A stretch of 37,177 nucleotides of DNA from Candidatus Paraburkholderia kirkii (GCA_001189345.1 LFKV01000013.1:1-37177), one strand, 5' to 3'; shown: positions 16,971-26,612, numbered from the stretch's first letter. Notes: generated by a model from the letters alone, not told the origin. Program-made: numbers and translations.

Positions 16971-16995
16971 TTTTTCTCTTAAAGACTCGCGCTGC

Positions 16996-18318
16996 ATGGA
17001 ACCGATCAAAGTAGGACTCTTGGGCTTCGGCACGGTCGGCAGCGGCACCTTCACGGTGCTGCGCCGTAACCAGGAAGAAATCAAACGCCGGGCGGGCCGC
17101 GGCATCGAAATCGCGCGCGTCGCGGTGCGCACGCCGGCGAAGGCCGCCGCCGCGAAGCAGGAAGACATCGCGGTGACGGACGACTTCAACGCCGTCGTCG
17201 ACGACCCGGCGATTTCCATCGTCTGCGAAATGATCGGCGGCACCGGCTTCGCGCGCGAGCTCGTGCTGCGCGCGATCGCGAACGGCAAGCACGTCGTGAC
17301 GGCCAACAAGGCGCTGCTCGCCGTGCACGGCACGGAGATTTTCGAAGCCGCGCGCACGAAGGGTGTGATGGTCGCGTTCGAGGCGGCGGTGGCGGGCGGC
17401 ATCCCCATCATCAAGGCGCTGCGCGAAGGGCTGACGGCGAACCGCATCGAATACATCGCGGGCATCATCAACGGCACGACCAACTACATTCTTTCGGAAA
17501 TGCGCGACCGCGGCCTCGACTTCGCGACCGCGCTGAAGGCCGCGCAGGAGCTGGGCTATGCGGAAGCCGATCCGACCTTCGACGTCGAAGGCGTGGACGC
17601 CGCGCACAAGGTCACGATCATGAGCGCGATCGCGTTCGGCGTGCCGGTGCAGTTCGACCGCGCGTACGTCGAAGGCATCAGCAAGCTCGCGGCGATCGAC
17701 ATCCGCTACGCCGAGGACCTCGGCTATCGCATCAAGCTGCTCGGCATCGCGCGCCGCACGGAGAAGGGCATCGAGCTGCGCACGCATCCGACACTGATTC
17801 CCGCCAGGCGCCTGCTCGCCAACGTGGAAGGCGCGATGAACGCCGTCGTCGTGCACGGCGATGCGGTCGGCACCACGCTGTACTACGGCAAGGGCGCGGG
17901 CTCGGAGCCGACGGCCTCCGCCGTGGTGGCCGATCTGGTCGACGTGACGCGCCTGCATACGGCCGATCCGGAGCATCGCGTACCGCACTTGGCGTTCCAG
18001 CCGGACAGCCTCTCGAACACGCCGATCCTGCCGATCGACGAAGTGACGAGCGGCTACTACCTGCGCCTGCGCGTGGCGGACGTGACGGGCGTGCTCGCGA
18101 ACATCACGCGCATTCTCGCCGACAAGGCGATTTCCATCGACGCGCTGCTGCAGAAGGAATCCGAGGAAGTCGACGGCGCGAACAAGGGCGAGACGGACAT
18201 CATCCTCATCACGCACGAGACGCTGGAAAAGAACGTGAACGCGGCGATCGAGGAGATCGAAGCGCTTTCCACGGTCGTCTCGAAGGTGACGAAGCTGCGC
18301 ATGGAAGCGCTCAACTGA
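16996..18318 (+). CDS. hom: Homoserine dehydrogenase (with C-terminal ACT domain)
   Basis: Reduces aspartate semialdehyde to homoserine, the branch point to threonine and methionine. The 440-residue chain has the NAD(P) motif VGLLGFGTVGSGTF at the N-terminus, KHVVTANKALLAVHG, the catalytic region GIINGTTNYILSEMRDRG with YAEADPTFDVEGVDAAHK (conserved Glu/Asp/Lys), and a regulatory ACT domain from about residue 350 (YYLRLRVADVTGVLANITRI). The ACT domain suggests feedback inhibition by threonine. It is a stand-alone enzyme, not fused to aspartokinase. thrC follows after 12 bp. Intact. Confidence 0.95.
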   Translation: MEPIKVGLLGFGTVGSGTFTVLRRNQEEIKRRAGRGIEIARVAVRTPAKAAAAKQEDIAVTDDFNAVVDDPAISIVCEMIGGTGFARELVLRAIANGKHVVTANKALLAVHGTEIFEAARTKGVMVAFEAAVAGGIPIIKALREGLTANRIEYIAGIINGTTNYILSEMRDRGLDFATALKAAQELGYAEADPTFDVEGVDAAHKVTIMSAIAFGVPVQFDRAYVEGISKLAAIDIRYAEDLGYRIKLLGIARRTEKGIELRTHPTLIPARRLLANVEGAMNAVVVHGDAVGTTLYYGKGAGSEPTASAVVADLVDVTRLHTADPEHRVPHLAFQPDSLSNTPILPIDEVTSGYYLRLRVADVTGVLANITRILADKAISIDALLQKESEEVDGANKGETDIILITHETLEKNVNAAIEEIEALSTVVSKVTKLRMEALN

Positions 18319-18330
18319 GGGCCAGGCACG

Positions 18331-19776
18331 ATGACCTACATTTCGACGCGCGGCGCCGGCACGAACGAGCGCCATACGTTCTCCGACATCCTGCTGGGCG
18401 GCCTGGCCGCCGACGGCGGCCTGTATCTGCCGGCGGAGTATCCGCGCGTATCGTCCGACGAACTCGCGCGCTGGCGCACGCTGTCATACGCGGATCTCGC
18501 ATTCGAAGTGCTGTCGAAATTCAGCGACGACATTCCCGCCGAAGACCTGCGCTCGCTCACTCGCAAGACCTACACCGCGCAGGTGTACAGCAACGTGCGC
18601 CATGAGGAGAGCGCGGTGCAGATCACGCCGCTCAAGACGCTCGGCGTCGAGAACGGCGCGACGCTGTCGCTGCTGGAGCTGTCGAACGGCCCGACGCTCG
18701 CCTTCAAGGACATGGCGATGCAACTGCTCGGCAACCTATTTGAGTATGCGTTCGCGAAACACGGCGAGATGCTGAACATCCTCGGCGCGACCTCCGGCGA
18801 CACCGGCAGCGCCGCCGAATACGCGATGCGCGGCAAGGCCGGAGTGCGCGTGTTCATGCTCTCGCCGCACAAGAAGATGAGTGCCTTCCAGACGGCGCAG
18901 ATGTTCTCGCTGCAGGACCCGAACATCTTCAATCTGGCGGTCGAGGGCAATTTCGACAACTGCCAGGACATCGTCAAGGCCGTGTCGAACGACCATGCCT
19001 ACAAGGCGAAGCACAAGATCGGCACGGTCAATTCGATCAACTGGGCGCGTGTGGTCGCGCAGGTCGTGTATTACTTCAAGGGCTATTTCGCCGGGACGAA
19101 GAACAACGACGAGCACGTCTCGTTCACGGTGCCGTCGGGCAACTTCGGCAACGTGTGCGCGGGCCATATCGCGCGCATGATGGGCCTGCCGATCGATCAG
19201 CTCGTCGTCGCGACCAACGAGAACGACGTGCTCGACGAATTCTTCAGGACGGGCGTGTATCGCGTGCGCGGGGCGGCGGAGACGTATCACACCACGTCGC
19301 CGAGCATGGACATCTCGAAGGCGTCGAATTTCGAGCGCTTCGTGTATGACCTGCTGGGCCGCGATCCGGCGCGCGTGCTGCAACTGTTCCGCGACGTCGA
19401 GGAGAAGGGCGGCTTCGATCTCGCGGCGAGCGGAGATTTCGCGCGGGTGAAGGCGTTCGGTTTCGTGTCGGGCAAGAGCGGGCACGACGATCGCGTAAAG
19501 ACCATCCGCGACGTGTTCGAGCGCTATCGGACTATGATCGACACCCACACCGCCGACGGCGTGAAGGTGGCGCGCGAGCATCTGAAGCCCGGCGTGCCGA
19601 TGATCGTTCTGGAAACCGCCCAGCCGATCAAGTTCGGCGAGACCATCCGCGAGGCGCTCAATCGCGAGCCGGAGCGGCCGGCGGCGTTCGCGGGGCTTGA
19701 AAAACTGCCACAAAGATTCGATATCGTGTCTGCGGATGCCGGCGTGGTGAAGGCGTTCATCGCCGAGCGCACGTAA
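18331..19776 (+). CDS. thrC: Threonine synthase
   Basis: PLP enzyme turning O-phosphohomoserine into threonine. The 481-residue length fits the longer ThrC class. It begins MTYISTRGAGTNERHTFSD, with the PLP-lysine motif NGPTLAFKDMAMQLLGNL near residue 130, the phosphate-binding GATSGDTGSAAEYAMRG, and FTVPSGNFGNVCAGHIARMM. It is placed directly behind hom and ends in a strong terminator 43 bp past the stop. No homoserine kinase gene (thrB) lies in this cluster. Intact. Confidence 0.95.
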   Translation: MTYISTRGAGTNERHTFSDILLGGLAADGGLYLPAEYPRVSSDELARWRTLSYADLAFEVLSKFSDDIPAEDLRSLTRKTYTAQVYSNVRHEESAVQITPLKTLGVENGATLSLLELSNGPTLAFKDMAMQLLGNLFEYAFAKHGEMLNILGATSGDTGSAAEYAMRGKAGVRVFMLSPHKKMSAFQTAQMFSLQDPNIFNLAVEGNFDNCQDIVKAVSNDHAYKAKHKIGTVNSINWARVVAQVVYYFKGYFAGTKNNDEHVSFTVPSGNFGNVCAGHIARMMGLPIDQLVVATNENDVLDEFFRTGVYRVRGAAETYHTTSPSMDISKASNFERFVYDLLGRDPARVLQLFRDVEEKGGFDLAASGDFARVKAFGFVSGKSGHDDRVKTIRDVFERYRTMIDTHTADGVKVAREHLKPGVPMIVLETAQPIKFGETIREALNREPERPAAFAGLEKLPQRFDIVSADAGVVKAFIAERT

Positions 19777-19819
19777 CGGAACATGTCTCCGCCTCGCGCG
19801 GATCGTTTCCGGGATGTAC

Positions 19820-19850
19820 GGGCGCGGCCGCATGGGCCGCGCCCTTTTTT
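19820..19850 (+). terminator. Rho-independent terminator after thrC
   Basis: A perfect 10-bp stem (GGGCGCGGCC paired with GGCCGCGCCC, five-base loop GCATG) followed by six T residues, 43 bp downstream of thrC. Confidence 0.95.
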
Positions 19851-19991
19851 ATTCGTCGCGCTTTTTTTCACGATGCGGCGCTCCGGCGTGTCCGTGCGAT
19901 GCAGCGCGGGAAAGGCGCCGTCGGGCAAGACCCCGCCAAAAGCTGTTAGAATTCCAAGCTTTTCGTCGTACCCTATTCGAAAGGACGCGCC

Positions 19992-21584
19992 GTGCTGTCT
20001 ACTGCCAACATCACCATGCAATTTGGGCCCAAGCCCCTCTTCGAGAACATCTCGGTCAAGTTCGGCGAAGGAAACCGCTATGGACTGATCGGGGCGAACG
20101 GCTGCGGCAAGTCGACGTTCATGAAGATCCTAGGCGGCGACCTGGAGCCGAGCTCGGGCAACGTCGTGCTGGAGCCGAACATCCGTCTGGGCAAATTGCG
20201 TCAGGACCAGTTCGCGTATGAAGACATGCGCGTGCTCGACGTCGTCATGATGGGCCACACCGAAATGTGGGCTGCGATGACCGAGCGCGACGCGATCTAC
20301 GCCAACCCCGACGCCACCGACGACGACTACATGCGCGCCGCCGACCTCGAAGCCAAGTTCGCCGAGTACGACGGCTACACGGCCGAGGCGCGCGCGGGCG
20401 AACTGCTGCTCGGCATCGGCATCGGCATCAACGATCACAACGGCTCGATGAGCAACGTCGCTCCGGGCTGGAAGCTGCGCGTGCTGCTCGCGCAGGCGCT
20501 GTTCTCGAAGCCCAACGTGCTGCTGCTCGACGAGCCGACCAACAACCTCGACATCAATTCGATCCGTTGGCTGGAAAACGTGCTCAACGACTACAACTCG
20601 ACGACGATCATCATCTCGCACGATCGTCACTTCCTGAACCAGGTCTGCACGCACATGGCGGACATGGACTACGGCACGCTGAAGGTCTGGCCGGGCAACT
20701 ACGACGACTACATGCTGGCGTTGACGCAGGCGCGCGAGCGCCAGCAGGCCGCCAACCAGAAGGCGAAGGAGCGCGTGACCGACCTGCAGGACTTCGTGCG
20801 CCGCTTCTCGGCCAACAAGTCGAAGGCGCGCCAGGCGACCAGCCGCCTCAAGATGATCGACAAGATCAAGATCGAGGAATTCAAGCCGTCGTCGCGTCAG
20901 AACCCGTTCATCCGCTTCGAGTACGAGAAGAAGCTGCATAACATCGCGGTGGTCGCCGAAGGCATCGCGAAGAAGTACGACCGCACGATCTTCCAGAACT
21001 TCAACCTGAACGTGCAGCCGGGCGAGCGCATCGCGATCATCGGCGAGAACGGCGCGGGCAAGACGACGCTGCTCAAGTCGCTCAAGGGTGCGCTGGAGCT
21101 TGACGGCGGCAGCGTGAAGTGGGCCGAGAACGCGAACGTCGGCTACATGCCGCAGGACACGTACGAAGAGTTTCCGAAGGATGAGACGCTCACCGAGTGG
21201 ATCGACCAGTATCGCAAGGAAGGCGACGACGAGCAGATGGTGCGCGGCACGCTCGGCCGACTGCTCTTCAACGCGGACGATATCAAGAAGAACGTGAAGG
21301 TGCTGTCGGGCGGCGAGAAGGGCCGCATGATCTGGGGCAAGCTGATGCTCGGCCGCCACAACGTGCTGCTGATGGACGAGCCGACCAACCATATGGACAT
21401 GGAGTCCATCGAGTCGCTGCAGATCGCGCTGGACAAGTTCGACGGCACGCTGATTTTCGTGTCGCACGACCGCGAGTTCGTGAGCGGGCTGGCGAACCGG
21501 ATCATCGAAGTGAGAACCGACGGCACGCTGCGCGATTTCGGCGGAAATTACGAGGATTTTCTGGCGAGCCAGGGGATTCAGTAA
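19992..21584 (+). CDS. ybiT: ABC-F family ATPase YbiT
   Basis: Soluble ABC-F protein without membrane domain; the family acts on ribosomes in translation. The 530 residues hold two ATPase cassettes. The first has Walker [16 protein letters not shown] (about residue 36), signature region [17 protein letters not shown] and Walker [13 protein letters not shown]. The second has [33 protein letters not shown] and [12 protein letters not shown]. Between them is the charged P-site tRNA-interaction linker (about residues 235-300). The degenerate first signature (APGWK in place of SGG) is typical of YbiT. The GTG start at 19992 lies 215 bp from thrC beyond its terminator, so it has its own promoter. 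Intact. Confidence 0.92.
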   Translation: MLSTANITMQFGPKPLFENISVKFGEGNRYGLIGANGCGKSTFMKILGGDLEPSSGNVVLEPNIRLGKLRQDQFAYEDMRVLDVVMMGHTEMWAAMTERDAIYANPDATDDDYMRAADLEAKFAEYDGYTAEARAGELLLGIGIGINDHNGSMSNVAPGWKLRVLLAQALFSKPNVLLLDEPTNNLDINSIRWLENVLNDYNSTTIIISHDRHFLNQVCTHMADMDYGTLKVWPGNYDDYMLALTQARERQQAANQKAKERVTDLQDFVRRFSANKSKARQATSRLKMIDKIKIEEFKPSSRQNPFIRFEYEKKLHNIAVVAEGIAKKYDRTIFQNFNLNVQPGERIAIIGENGAGKTTLLKSLKGALELDGGSVKWAENANVGYMPQDTYEEFPKDETLTEWIDQYRKEGDDEQMVRGTLGRLLFNADDIKKNVKVLSGGEKGRMIWGKLMLGRHNVLLMDEPTNHMDMESIESLQIALDKFDGTLIFVSHDREFVSGLANRIIEVRTDGTLRDFGGNYEDFLASQGIQ

Positions 21585-21614
21585 CCTCCGCGGCCTTCAA
21601 GCCGGCAACACTCG

Positions 21615-21646
21615 ACGGCCCGTTTCGCGAGAACGAGCCGTTTTTC
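21615..21646 (+). terminator. Rho-independent terminator after ybiT
   Basis: ACGGCCCGTT and AACGAGCCGT form a stem with one mismatch around a TCGCGAG loop, followed by five T residues, 30 bp after the ybiT stop. Confidence 0.85.
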
Positions 21647-21693
21647 ATTTTCCGATCGCCCGTAGTCTGTCCTCATCCAACCTGAGACAGCGG

Positions 21694-21890
21694 ATGAAAA
21701 CATTCGACAGGCGCTACATCGGCGGCAAATGGATCAAGCCTTGCGGCGACGGCGTCATCGACGTGATCGATTCCGGCACGAAAGAGAGGATGGGCCGCAT
21801 GCCGGAGGGCGTCGAAGCCGACGCCGGGCATGCCATCGACGCAGCCCGCGCCACCTTCGAAAGCCGGTCCGCGACGCCACTGCGGGCGCG
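21694..21890 (+). pseudogene. Aldehyde dehydrogenase, N-terminal fragment only
   Basis: The first 65 or so residues of an NAD(P)-dependent aldehyde dehydrogenase: MKTFDRRYIGGKWIKPCGD, then VIDVIDSGTKERMGRMPEG and HAIDAARATFESRSATPLRA. Such enzymes run to about 475 residues; the cofactor site and the catalytic Cys and Glu are all missing. Homology stops near 21885, and the frame continues for some 18 meaningless codons overlapping the end of the oppositely oriented DUF1289 gene. So at least 1.2 kb has been deleted, with one end inside this gene and the other beside the DUF1289 stop. No IS sequence marks the junction. Confidence 0.8.
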
Positions 21891-21898
21891 CGGGGCGG

Positions 21899-22105
21899 CT
21901 AGAGATGGTCGTTGCGAAAGCGCATCGCCGTACCCTCGCGGGTAATGCGCTCCCAGATCGCGCGCTTTTCCTCTTCGCTGAGGAAGACCCAGTTGGACAC
22001 TTCGCCGGCCGTGCGGCCGCAGCCCTTCTTGCAGATTTCGTCGAAGAGCGTGGAGCAAACGCCGATACAGGGGCTGTCGGGCAGGTCGTGAAGATTCGAA
22101 GACAT
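21899..22105 (-). CDS. DUF1289 small cysteine-rich protein
   Basis: A 68-residue protein of the DUF1289 family. It shows the cysteine pattern SPCIGVCSTLFDEICKKGCG, likely metal-binding, followed by VSNWVFLSEEEKRAIWERI. Function is unknown. It survives intact although the neighbouring ALDH deletion ends within about 15 bp of its stop codon. No operon partner remains. Confidence 0.85.
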   Translation of the reverse strand: MSSNLHDLPDSPCIGVCSTLFDEICKKGCGRTAGEVSNWVFLSEEEKRAIWERITREGTAMRFRNDHL

Positions 22106-22177
22106 TGGGTTGGCTCGTGACCGCGTCGCCGCCGGGAAAAAGAGGGCGCTAACGCGGCGGTCAGATCGTGAAAAAGC

Positions 22178-23456
22178 TCAGCGCGCGATACTGTAGCCTA
22201 TCCGCGCGATCCAGTGATGCCGCTGGTTGTAATCGAGGATGTCCTTGCCGTAGCCGTTGAAGTAGCTGACGAACAGATAGCCGCCCCACGCGCTGCCGAT
22301 CAGCTTCGCGAGCGGGTAGGTGAGTTGCGTGTCGACGCTGCCGTACCAGTGCTTCGTCCCCTTGCGTAGCGTGGTCGCGAGCTGCCAGCCGTCCGGGCTG
22401 CCGTACTTCACCAGAAAGTCGGCATAGCCGCGGTAGTCCGCGATGTCCTCGTTGCCGACCTTCGACAGGTAGTAATAGAGCTTCGGCGAGAGCGTCAGGT
22501 GATTGCCGTTCAGGTCGCCGAAATCCCAGGTCGGGCGCACAAAGACGATATTGATCGCGCGCGACTCGTCGCCGGCCCGGCCGTTCGACTCGTGCCCGAT
22601 ACCCGCCGCCACGCCCATGCGGGTGAAGTACGGACTCTTCACGCCGGTATCATCGACGTAGTAGAAGATCTGCGGCTGATAGCTCGTGTCGCGGAACGGC
22701 GCGGAGGGCGCCGAGAAATTCCAGATCGACGTCTGCATGTAAGCCAGATAGAGATTGTCCAGAAGTCCGCGCGAGCGCGGATCGTCCGGCAGATGCAGCC
22801 GGTACTTGAAGCTGAACTGGAATTTTGCGAGGTTGTCGCCGTTCTTGCCGTCGGCGAAGTAGACCGGCTCGAACTTGGAGAAACGGCTGGAGAGCATCGT
22901 GTCGTTGGTCGTCGTCGGCACGGCGGCGGTGTTCGCGGCGGGCGCTCGCGCTCGCCGCCTGCGCGGGCGTGGTCGCCTGCGTTTCGCGCCGTTCGGCCGC
23001 GGCGACTTGCGTCTGCGTGTCGCTGCGATTGATCGCGACGAGCATCGGCGACGCATCGAAGCCCACCGGGTCGATCTTCACCGTGCCGCGCGCCGGGTCG
23101 GGCCAGGGCGCCGAAAAGCGCACGCGGTGATATTGTCCCGGCGCGAGGCGCAGACGGTCGGGCACCTTCGGGTCGCGCGCGAGCGTGAGCGGCGCGGGCG
23201 GCAAGTCGCCGTTGGTCAGGTTCACGATCAGTTGCTTCGGCACGTCGACGCTCAGGGGCGTCGAGTCGTCGTCGGTATAGAGGAGCGTGAGTTCGAGCGG
23301 CTGCGAGGCCGCGGCTTCGCGTGCGAGCTGCAGCACGGCGACGGTCGCGTTTGCGGCGCCGCTCGCGCAGAACGCAACGAGCAGGAGCGCGAAGGCGGGC
23401 GCATGTCCGGCGCGGCGGCCGGTGAAATTCGAAGGCGATCGTGGGCAATGGGCCAT
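22178..23456 (-). pseudogene. pldA: Outer-membrane phospholipase A1 (PldA-type), frameshifted
   Basis: OMPLA is an outer-membrane beta-barrel that removes fatty acids from mislocalised phospholipids. A signal peptide lies near the start at 23454-23456 ([16 protein letters not shown]), followed by a periplasmic N-terminal domain. The barrel starts at FSKFEPVYFADGKNGDNLAK; the active-site segment GIGHESNGRAGDESRAINIV has the expected His, Ser and Asn. The chain ends in aromatic-rich barrel strands, HHWIARIGYSIAR. The N-terminal and barrel parts lie in different frames. The shift is near 22950 inside a GCGAGC repeat, between AQAASAS and APAANTAAVPTT, at the domain linker. It is a single event that would give a 175-residue product without the barrel, so I call it inactive. 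Confidence 0.85.
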
Positions 23457-23589
23457 GTGTGGCGGGTGTTCTGTTTCCGGGCTGACTCGTGCGCGGGTCG
23501 AGACCGCCCGCGCGTCGAACATGTGACAGCGAAAGATGCGCCACGATCCCCGAAAACCGCGCAAAACCCGCAATATGCCGCCGAAAATC

Positions 23590-24975
23590 TCAGCCTGAAA
23601 ACAGCGCCTGCCACAAGATCGTGCCATTCAACGCGACGATGACGCCCGCGCAAGCCCACGCCCGCGCGAGCGGCATGCGCGCGACGCGCCAGCGGCCCAT
23701 CAGCCGGGCGTCGGAGGCGAAGCGCACGAGCGGAATCACCGCGAGCGGCAATTGCAGGCTCAGCACGACCTGGGTGGCGACCAGCAGCGCATTGGAGCCG
23801 TGCTGGCCGAAGCTCGCGACCGCGACGAGCGCCGGGTCCGATCGCGAGGCCGCGCGTCGTCAGCGCGCGGGCCCAGCGCGCCATCCTGAGGCACAGAAAG
23901 CCTTCCATCACCGCCTGTCCGGCGAGCGTGCCGGTGACGGTCGCGTTCAGGCCGCAGGCGAGCAGGGCGGCGGCGAACACGACGCCCGCCCAATGGCTGC
24001 CGACGAGCGGCGCGATCAGTCGATGCGCATCGGCGAGCGAGATCCTCGACTTCGACGTGCCCGCTCGCATGAAACACGGCGGCCGCGACCACCAGCAGCG
24101 ACGCGTTGACCACGAAAGCGAGCCCGAGCGACGCGAACGTGTCGATGTTCACGCCGCGCAGCGCGCGCTCGATGGTGGTGTCGTCGCGAGCGGGCGCGTG
24201 TTCCTTGACGAGCGCGGAGTGCAGATAGAGGTTGTGCGGCATCACGGTCGCGCCGAGCACGCCGGCGGCCAGCCACAGCATGCCGGCATCGCGCAGCAAT
24301 TGGCGCGGCGGCGCTAGGCCGCGCAGCGCCTCGGCCCAGACCGGATGCGCGAGCGCCAGTTCGACCACGAAGCAAGAGCTCACGAAGAGGATCAGCGCCG
24401 TCACCACCCGTTGCAGCGGACGCCTGCCGCGGCTCTGCAGCGCGAGCATCGCGAAGGTCGCCACCGCGGAGATCAGCACGCCCGCGGTGAGCGACAGCCC
24501 GAAGAGCATCTGCAGCGCCACCGCGCTGCCGACGATTTCCGCGACATCGCACGCGATGATCGCGATCTCGCATGCGATCCACAGCACGAGCGTGGTGCGC
24601 CGGCTGAAGCGCTCGCGGCACAGTTGCGCGAGATCGCGCCCGGTCACGAGGCCCACGCGCGAGGCGACCCATTGCAGCAGCATGCCCATCAGGCTTGCGA
24701 GCAGCACGACGAAGAGAAGCGAATAGCCATGGCGCGCGCCGCTCGCGAGGGCCGTCGCCAGTTGCCCGGGTCCATGTAGCCCACGGCGACGAGCGCGCTT
24801 GCGCCGGCGAACGAGTACCAGCGTCCGTGCGGTCGCGGGGCCCGTCGACGATCCTCCCGGATCGCCCCAGGAGACTGCGCGTCGGACTTCGCGGCGGACA
24901 GCCGGGCGAGCGCGGACGGATTGGTGTTCGTGCGAAGGCGGCCTCGAATAGCGGCGCAACGGCGGCGTCATCAGT
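23590..24975 (-). pseudogene. mntH: MntH/Nramp divalent metal (Mn2+/Fe2+) transporter, at least three frameshifts
   Basis: Proton-coupled manganese/iron importer of the inner membrane. The hallmark metal-binding motifs are there: VAVGYMDPGNW in helix 1 and GATVMPHNLYLHSALV in helix 6. The reading frame breaks three times: near 24758 (missing G after AAC-TGG, just after DPGNW); near 24033-24041, where a CGAG unit is tandemly duplicated (native [16 protein letters not shown] follows in the next frame); and near 23835 (one extra C). The last piece reads [20 protein letters not shown] and ends [12 protein letters not shown] with a stop at 23590-23592. The 5' boundary is uncertain: the frame with DPGNW runs back to about 24975 without a clear ATG, so a fourth change is likely. 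Confidence 0.88.
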
Positions 24976-25441
24976 CGTATGAGCGCGCGTTGCCGGTTCA
25001 GGACGCGCCGCTTTTCGCGGCGCACGTCGAATTAGCTCGCAACAACTGTTCCGCTGGCTATTCGTCAGGTTCGGATGCCGGATCGCAAGCGCGCCGACCA
25101 CTCTCGTTCGGACCTGACAAAGACCGGACAAACGACAGACGTGGCGGCGCGGACACTCGATCACGAATAATGACATTTCATCCACCCGACGCGCTGGCGA
25201 GCCACTTTGCCGAGTGTGGTTTTACGAGGTGCCGTCCCGGCCGAATAGGGGCTAAAATGCACGGTCCTCGCGGGCGCGTGTGCATTTTGCGCGACAGGCG
25301 GCGCATTATTTTTTGTCGGGCTTGTGTTTAATGGTAGTTTTCGGGGTTTTGAAGGGCATCGCGGGCCGGATCGGACGATGGAGCGATCGCCGGGGCCGCA
25401 CGGGACGACGCCGTGACAAGTCGGAACAAGGGAGAATCGAG
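24976..25441. other. Divergent intergenic region between decayed mntH and potF, with a 9-bp inverted repeat
   Basis: About 465 bp, gene-free. It should contain the potF promoter on the right. A perfect inverted repeat (AAAATGCAC at 25254-25262 and GTGCATTTT at 25280-25288, 17-base loop) lies about 155 bp before potF; AT-rich DNA follows (25304-25345) and is the likely promoter zone. AGGGAG seven bases before the potF ATG is a good ribosome binding site. No convincing sigma-70 or sigma-54 element could be aligned. Confidence 0.45.
25254..25288. repeat. Perfect 9-bp inverted repeat upstream of potF
   Basis: AAAATGCAC and GTGCATTTT separated by 17 bases. It could be an operator for a dimeric regulator or a leader hairpin. 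The TGCAC/GTGCA halves recall NtrC half-sites, but the spacing is far wider than the NtrC consensus. Confidence 0.5.
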
Positions 25442-26554
25442 ATGAACCGGAAACTGGCGAGCCCCGCGGCAAAGCTGGCGGGCGCCCTGGCATGCGCCGC
25501 ATTGTTGACCCCGCTCGCAGCGTCGACGAAGGATACGCAGTTGAACGTGTACAACTGGTCGGATTATATCGCCAAGGACACGATCCCCAACTTTACTAAG
25601 CAGACCGGCATCAAGGTGAAGTACGACAACTACGACAGCGACGACACCCTTCAGGCCAAGCTCCTCACCGGCAACTCGGGCTACGACATCGTCGTGCCGA
25701 CGAGCAACTACGCGGGTAAGCAGATTGCCGCGGGCATCTTCTCGCCGCTCGACAAGTCGAAGCTGCCCAACCTCAAGTATCTCGACCCCGATCTGATGAA
25801 GCTTGTCGAAGGCGCGGACCCGGGCAACAAGTACGTGGTGCCCTGGGCTTACGGCACGACCGGCCTCGGCTACAACGTCGACCGTGCGAAGAAGATTCTC
25901 GGTAACGTCGATCTCAACAACTGGGACATCCTCTTCAAGCCCGAGAACATCTCGAAGCTGAAGGCGTGCGGCGTCTCGGTGCTCGACGCGCCCGACCAGA
26001 TGTTCGCGGCCGCGCTGCACTACATCGGCAAGGATCCGATGAGCACGGACCCGGCCGACTATCGCGAGGCGCTCGCGATGCTGAAGAAGATCCGCCCGTA
26101 CATCACGCAGTTCAACTCGTCGGGCTACATCAACGACATGGTCGGCGGCGACATCTGCTTCACGTATGGCTGGTCGGGCGATGTCGTGATCGCGAAGCAT
26201 CGCGCCGTCGACGCGAAGAAGCCGTTCAAGATCGAGTACTACATTCCGAAGGGCGGCGCGCCGGTGTGGTTTGACGTGATGGCGATTCCGAAGGACGCGA
26301 AGAACAAGGACGCCGCGCACGAGTGGATCAACTACATCGAGACGCCACAGGTCCACGCGGCGATCACGAACGCGGTGTACTACCCGAGCGCGAACCTGGA
26401 AGCGCGCAAGTACGTGGACAAGGACGTGGCGAACGATCCGGCGGTGTACCCGCCGCAGGACGTCATCAAGACGCTGTTCCTGCTGAAGCCGCTGCCGCCT
26501 GAGATCCAGCGCCTGCAGACGCGGCTCTGGACCGAGTTCAAGTCCGGCCGATGA
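25442..26554 (+). CDS. potF: Putrescine/polyamine ABC transporter substrate-binding protein
   Basis: Periplasmic binding protein that delivers putrescine-type polyamines to the PotGHI importer. The 370 residues start with a signal peptide (MNRKLASPAAKLAGALACAA, cleavage probably near residue 27). The mature start LNVYNWSDYIAKDTIPNF is the classic PotD/PotF signature. Ligand-site segments include YDIVVPTSNYAG, VPWAYGTTGLGYNVDRA, ICFTYGWSGDV and WFDVMAIPKDAKN. The ATG at 25442 is fixed by AGGGAG seven bases upstream. It is the first gene of an intact potFGHI cluster; potG follows after 100 bp containing a hairpin. Confidence 0.92.
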   Translation: MNRKLASPAAKLAGALACAALLTPLAASTKDTQLNVYNWSDYIAKDTIPNFTKQTGIKVKYDNYDSDDTLQAKLLTGNSGYDIVVPTSNYAGKQIAAGIFSPLDKSKLPNLKYLDPDLMKLVEGADPGNKYVVPWAYGTTGLGYNVDRAKKILGNVDLNNWDILFKPENISKLKACGVSVLDAPDQMFAAALHYIGKDPMSTDPADYREALAMLKKIRPYITQFNSSGYINDMVGGDICFTYGWSGDVVIAKHRAVDAKKPFKIEYYIPKGGAPVWFDVMAIPKDAKNKDAAHEWINYIETPQVHAAITNAVYYPSANLEARKYVDKDVANDPAVYPPQDVIKTLFLLKPLPPEIQRLQTRLWTEFKSGR

Positions 26555-26587
26555 CTTCCGGAAGCCGGTTATTCTTTTGAATCGACG

Positions 26588-26612
26588 AAGCCCCTGGACC
26601 TCCGGGGGCTTT
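26588..26612 (+). terminator. Intercistronic hairpin, partial terminator or mRNA stabiliser between potF and potG
   Basis: AAGCCCC and GGGGCTT form a seven-base-pair stem with a ten-base loop, followed by TTGTTC rather than a clean T run. Such hairpins behind binding-protein genes often let the binding protein be made in excess over the membrane complex. Confidence 0.55.

Noticed and set aside
15588..17483. Long minus-strand frame opposite alaA and hom
   Set aside because: Antisense shadow with low-complexity Arg/His/Asp composition; alaA and hom on the other strand are clear.
20130..21467. 445-codon minus-strand frame opposite ybiT
   Set aside because: Antisense shadow of a well-recognised ABC-F gene; no domain and no ribosome binding site.
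25190..25206. Possible sigma-54 promoter (TGG...TTTGC) upstream of potF
   Set aside because: The GG-GC spacing is 11 bases instead of the required 10.
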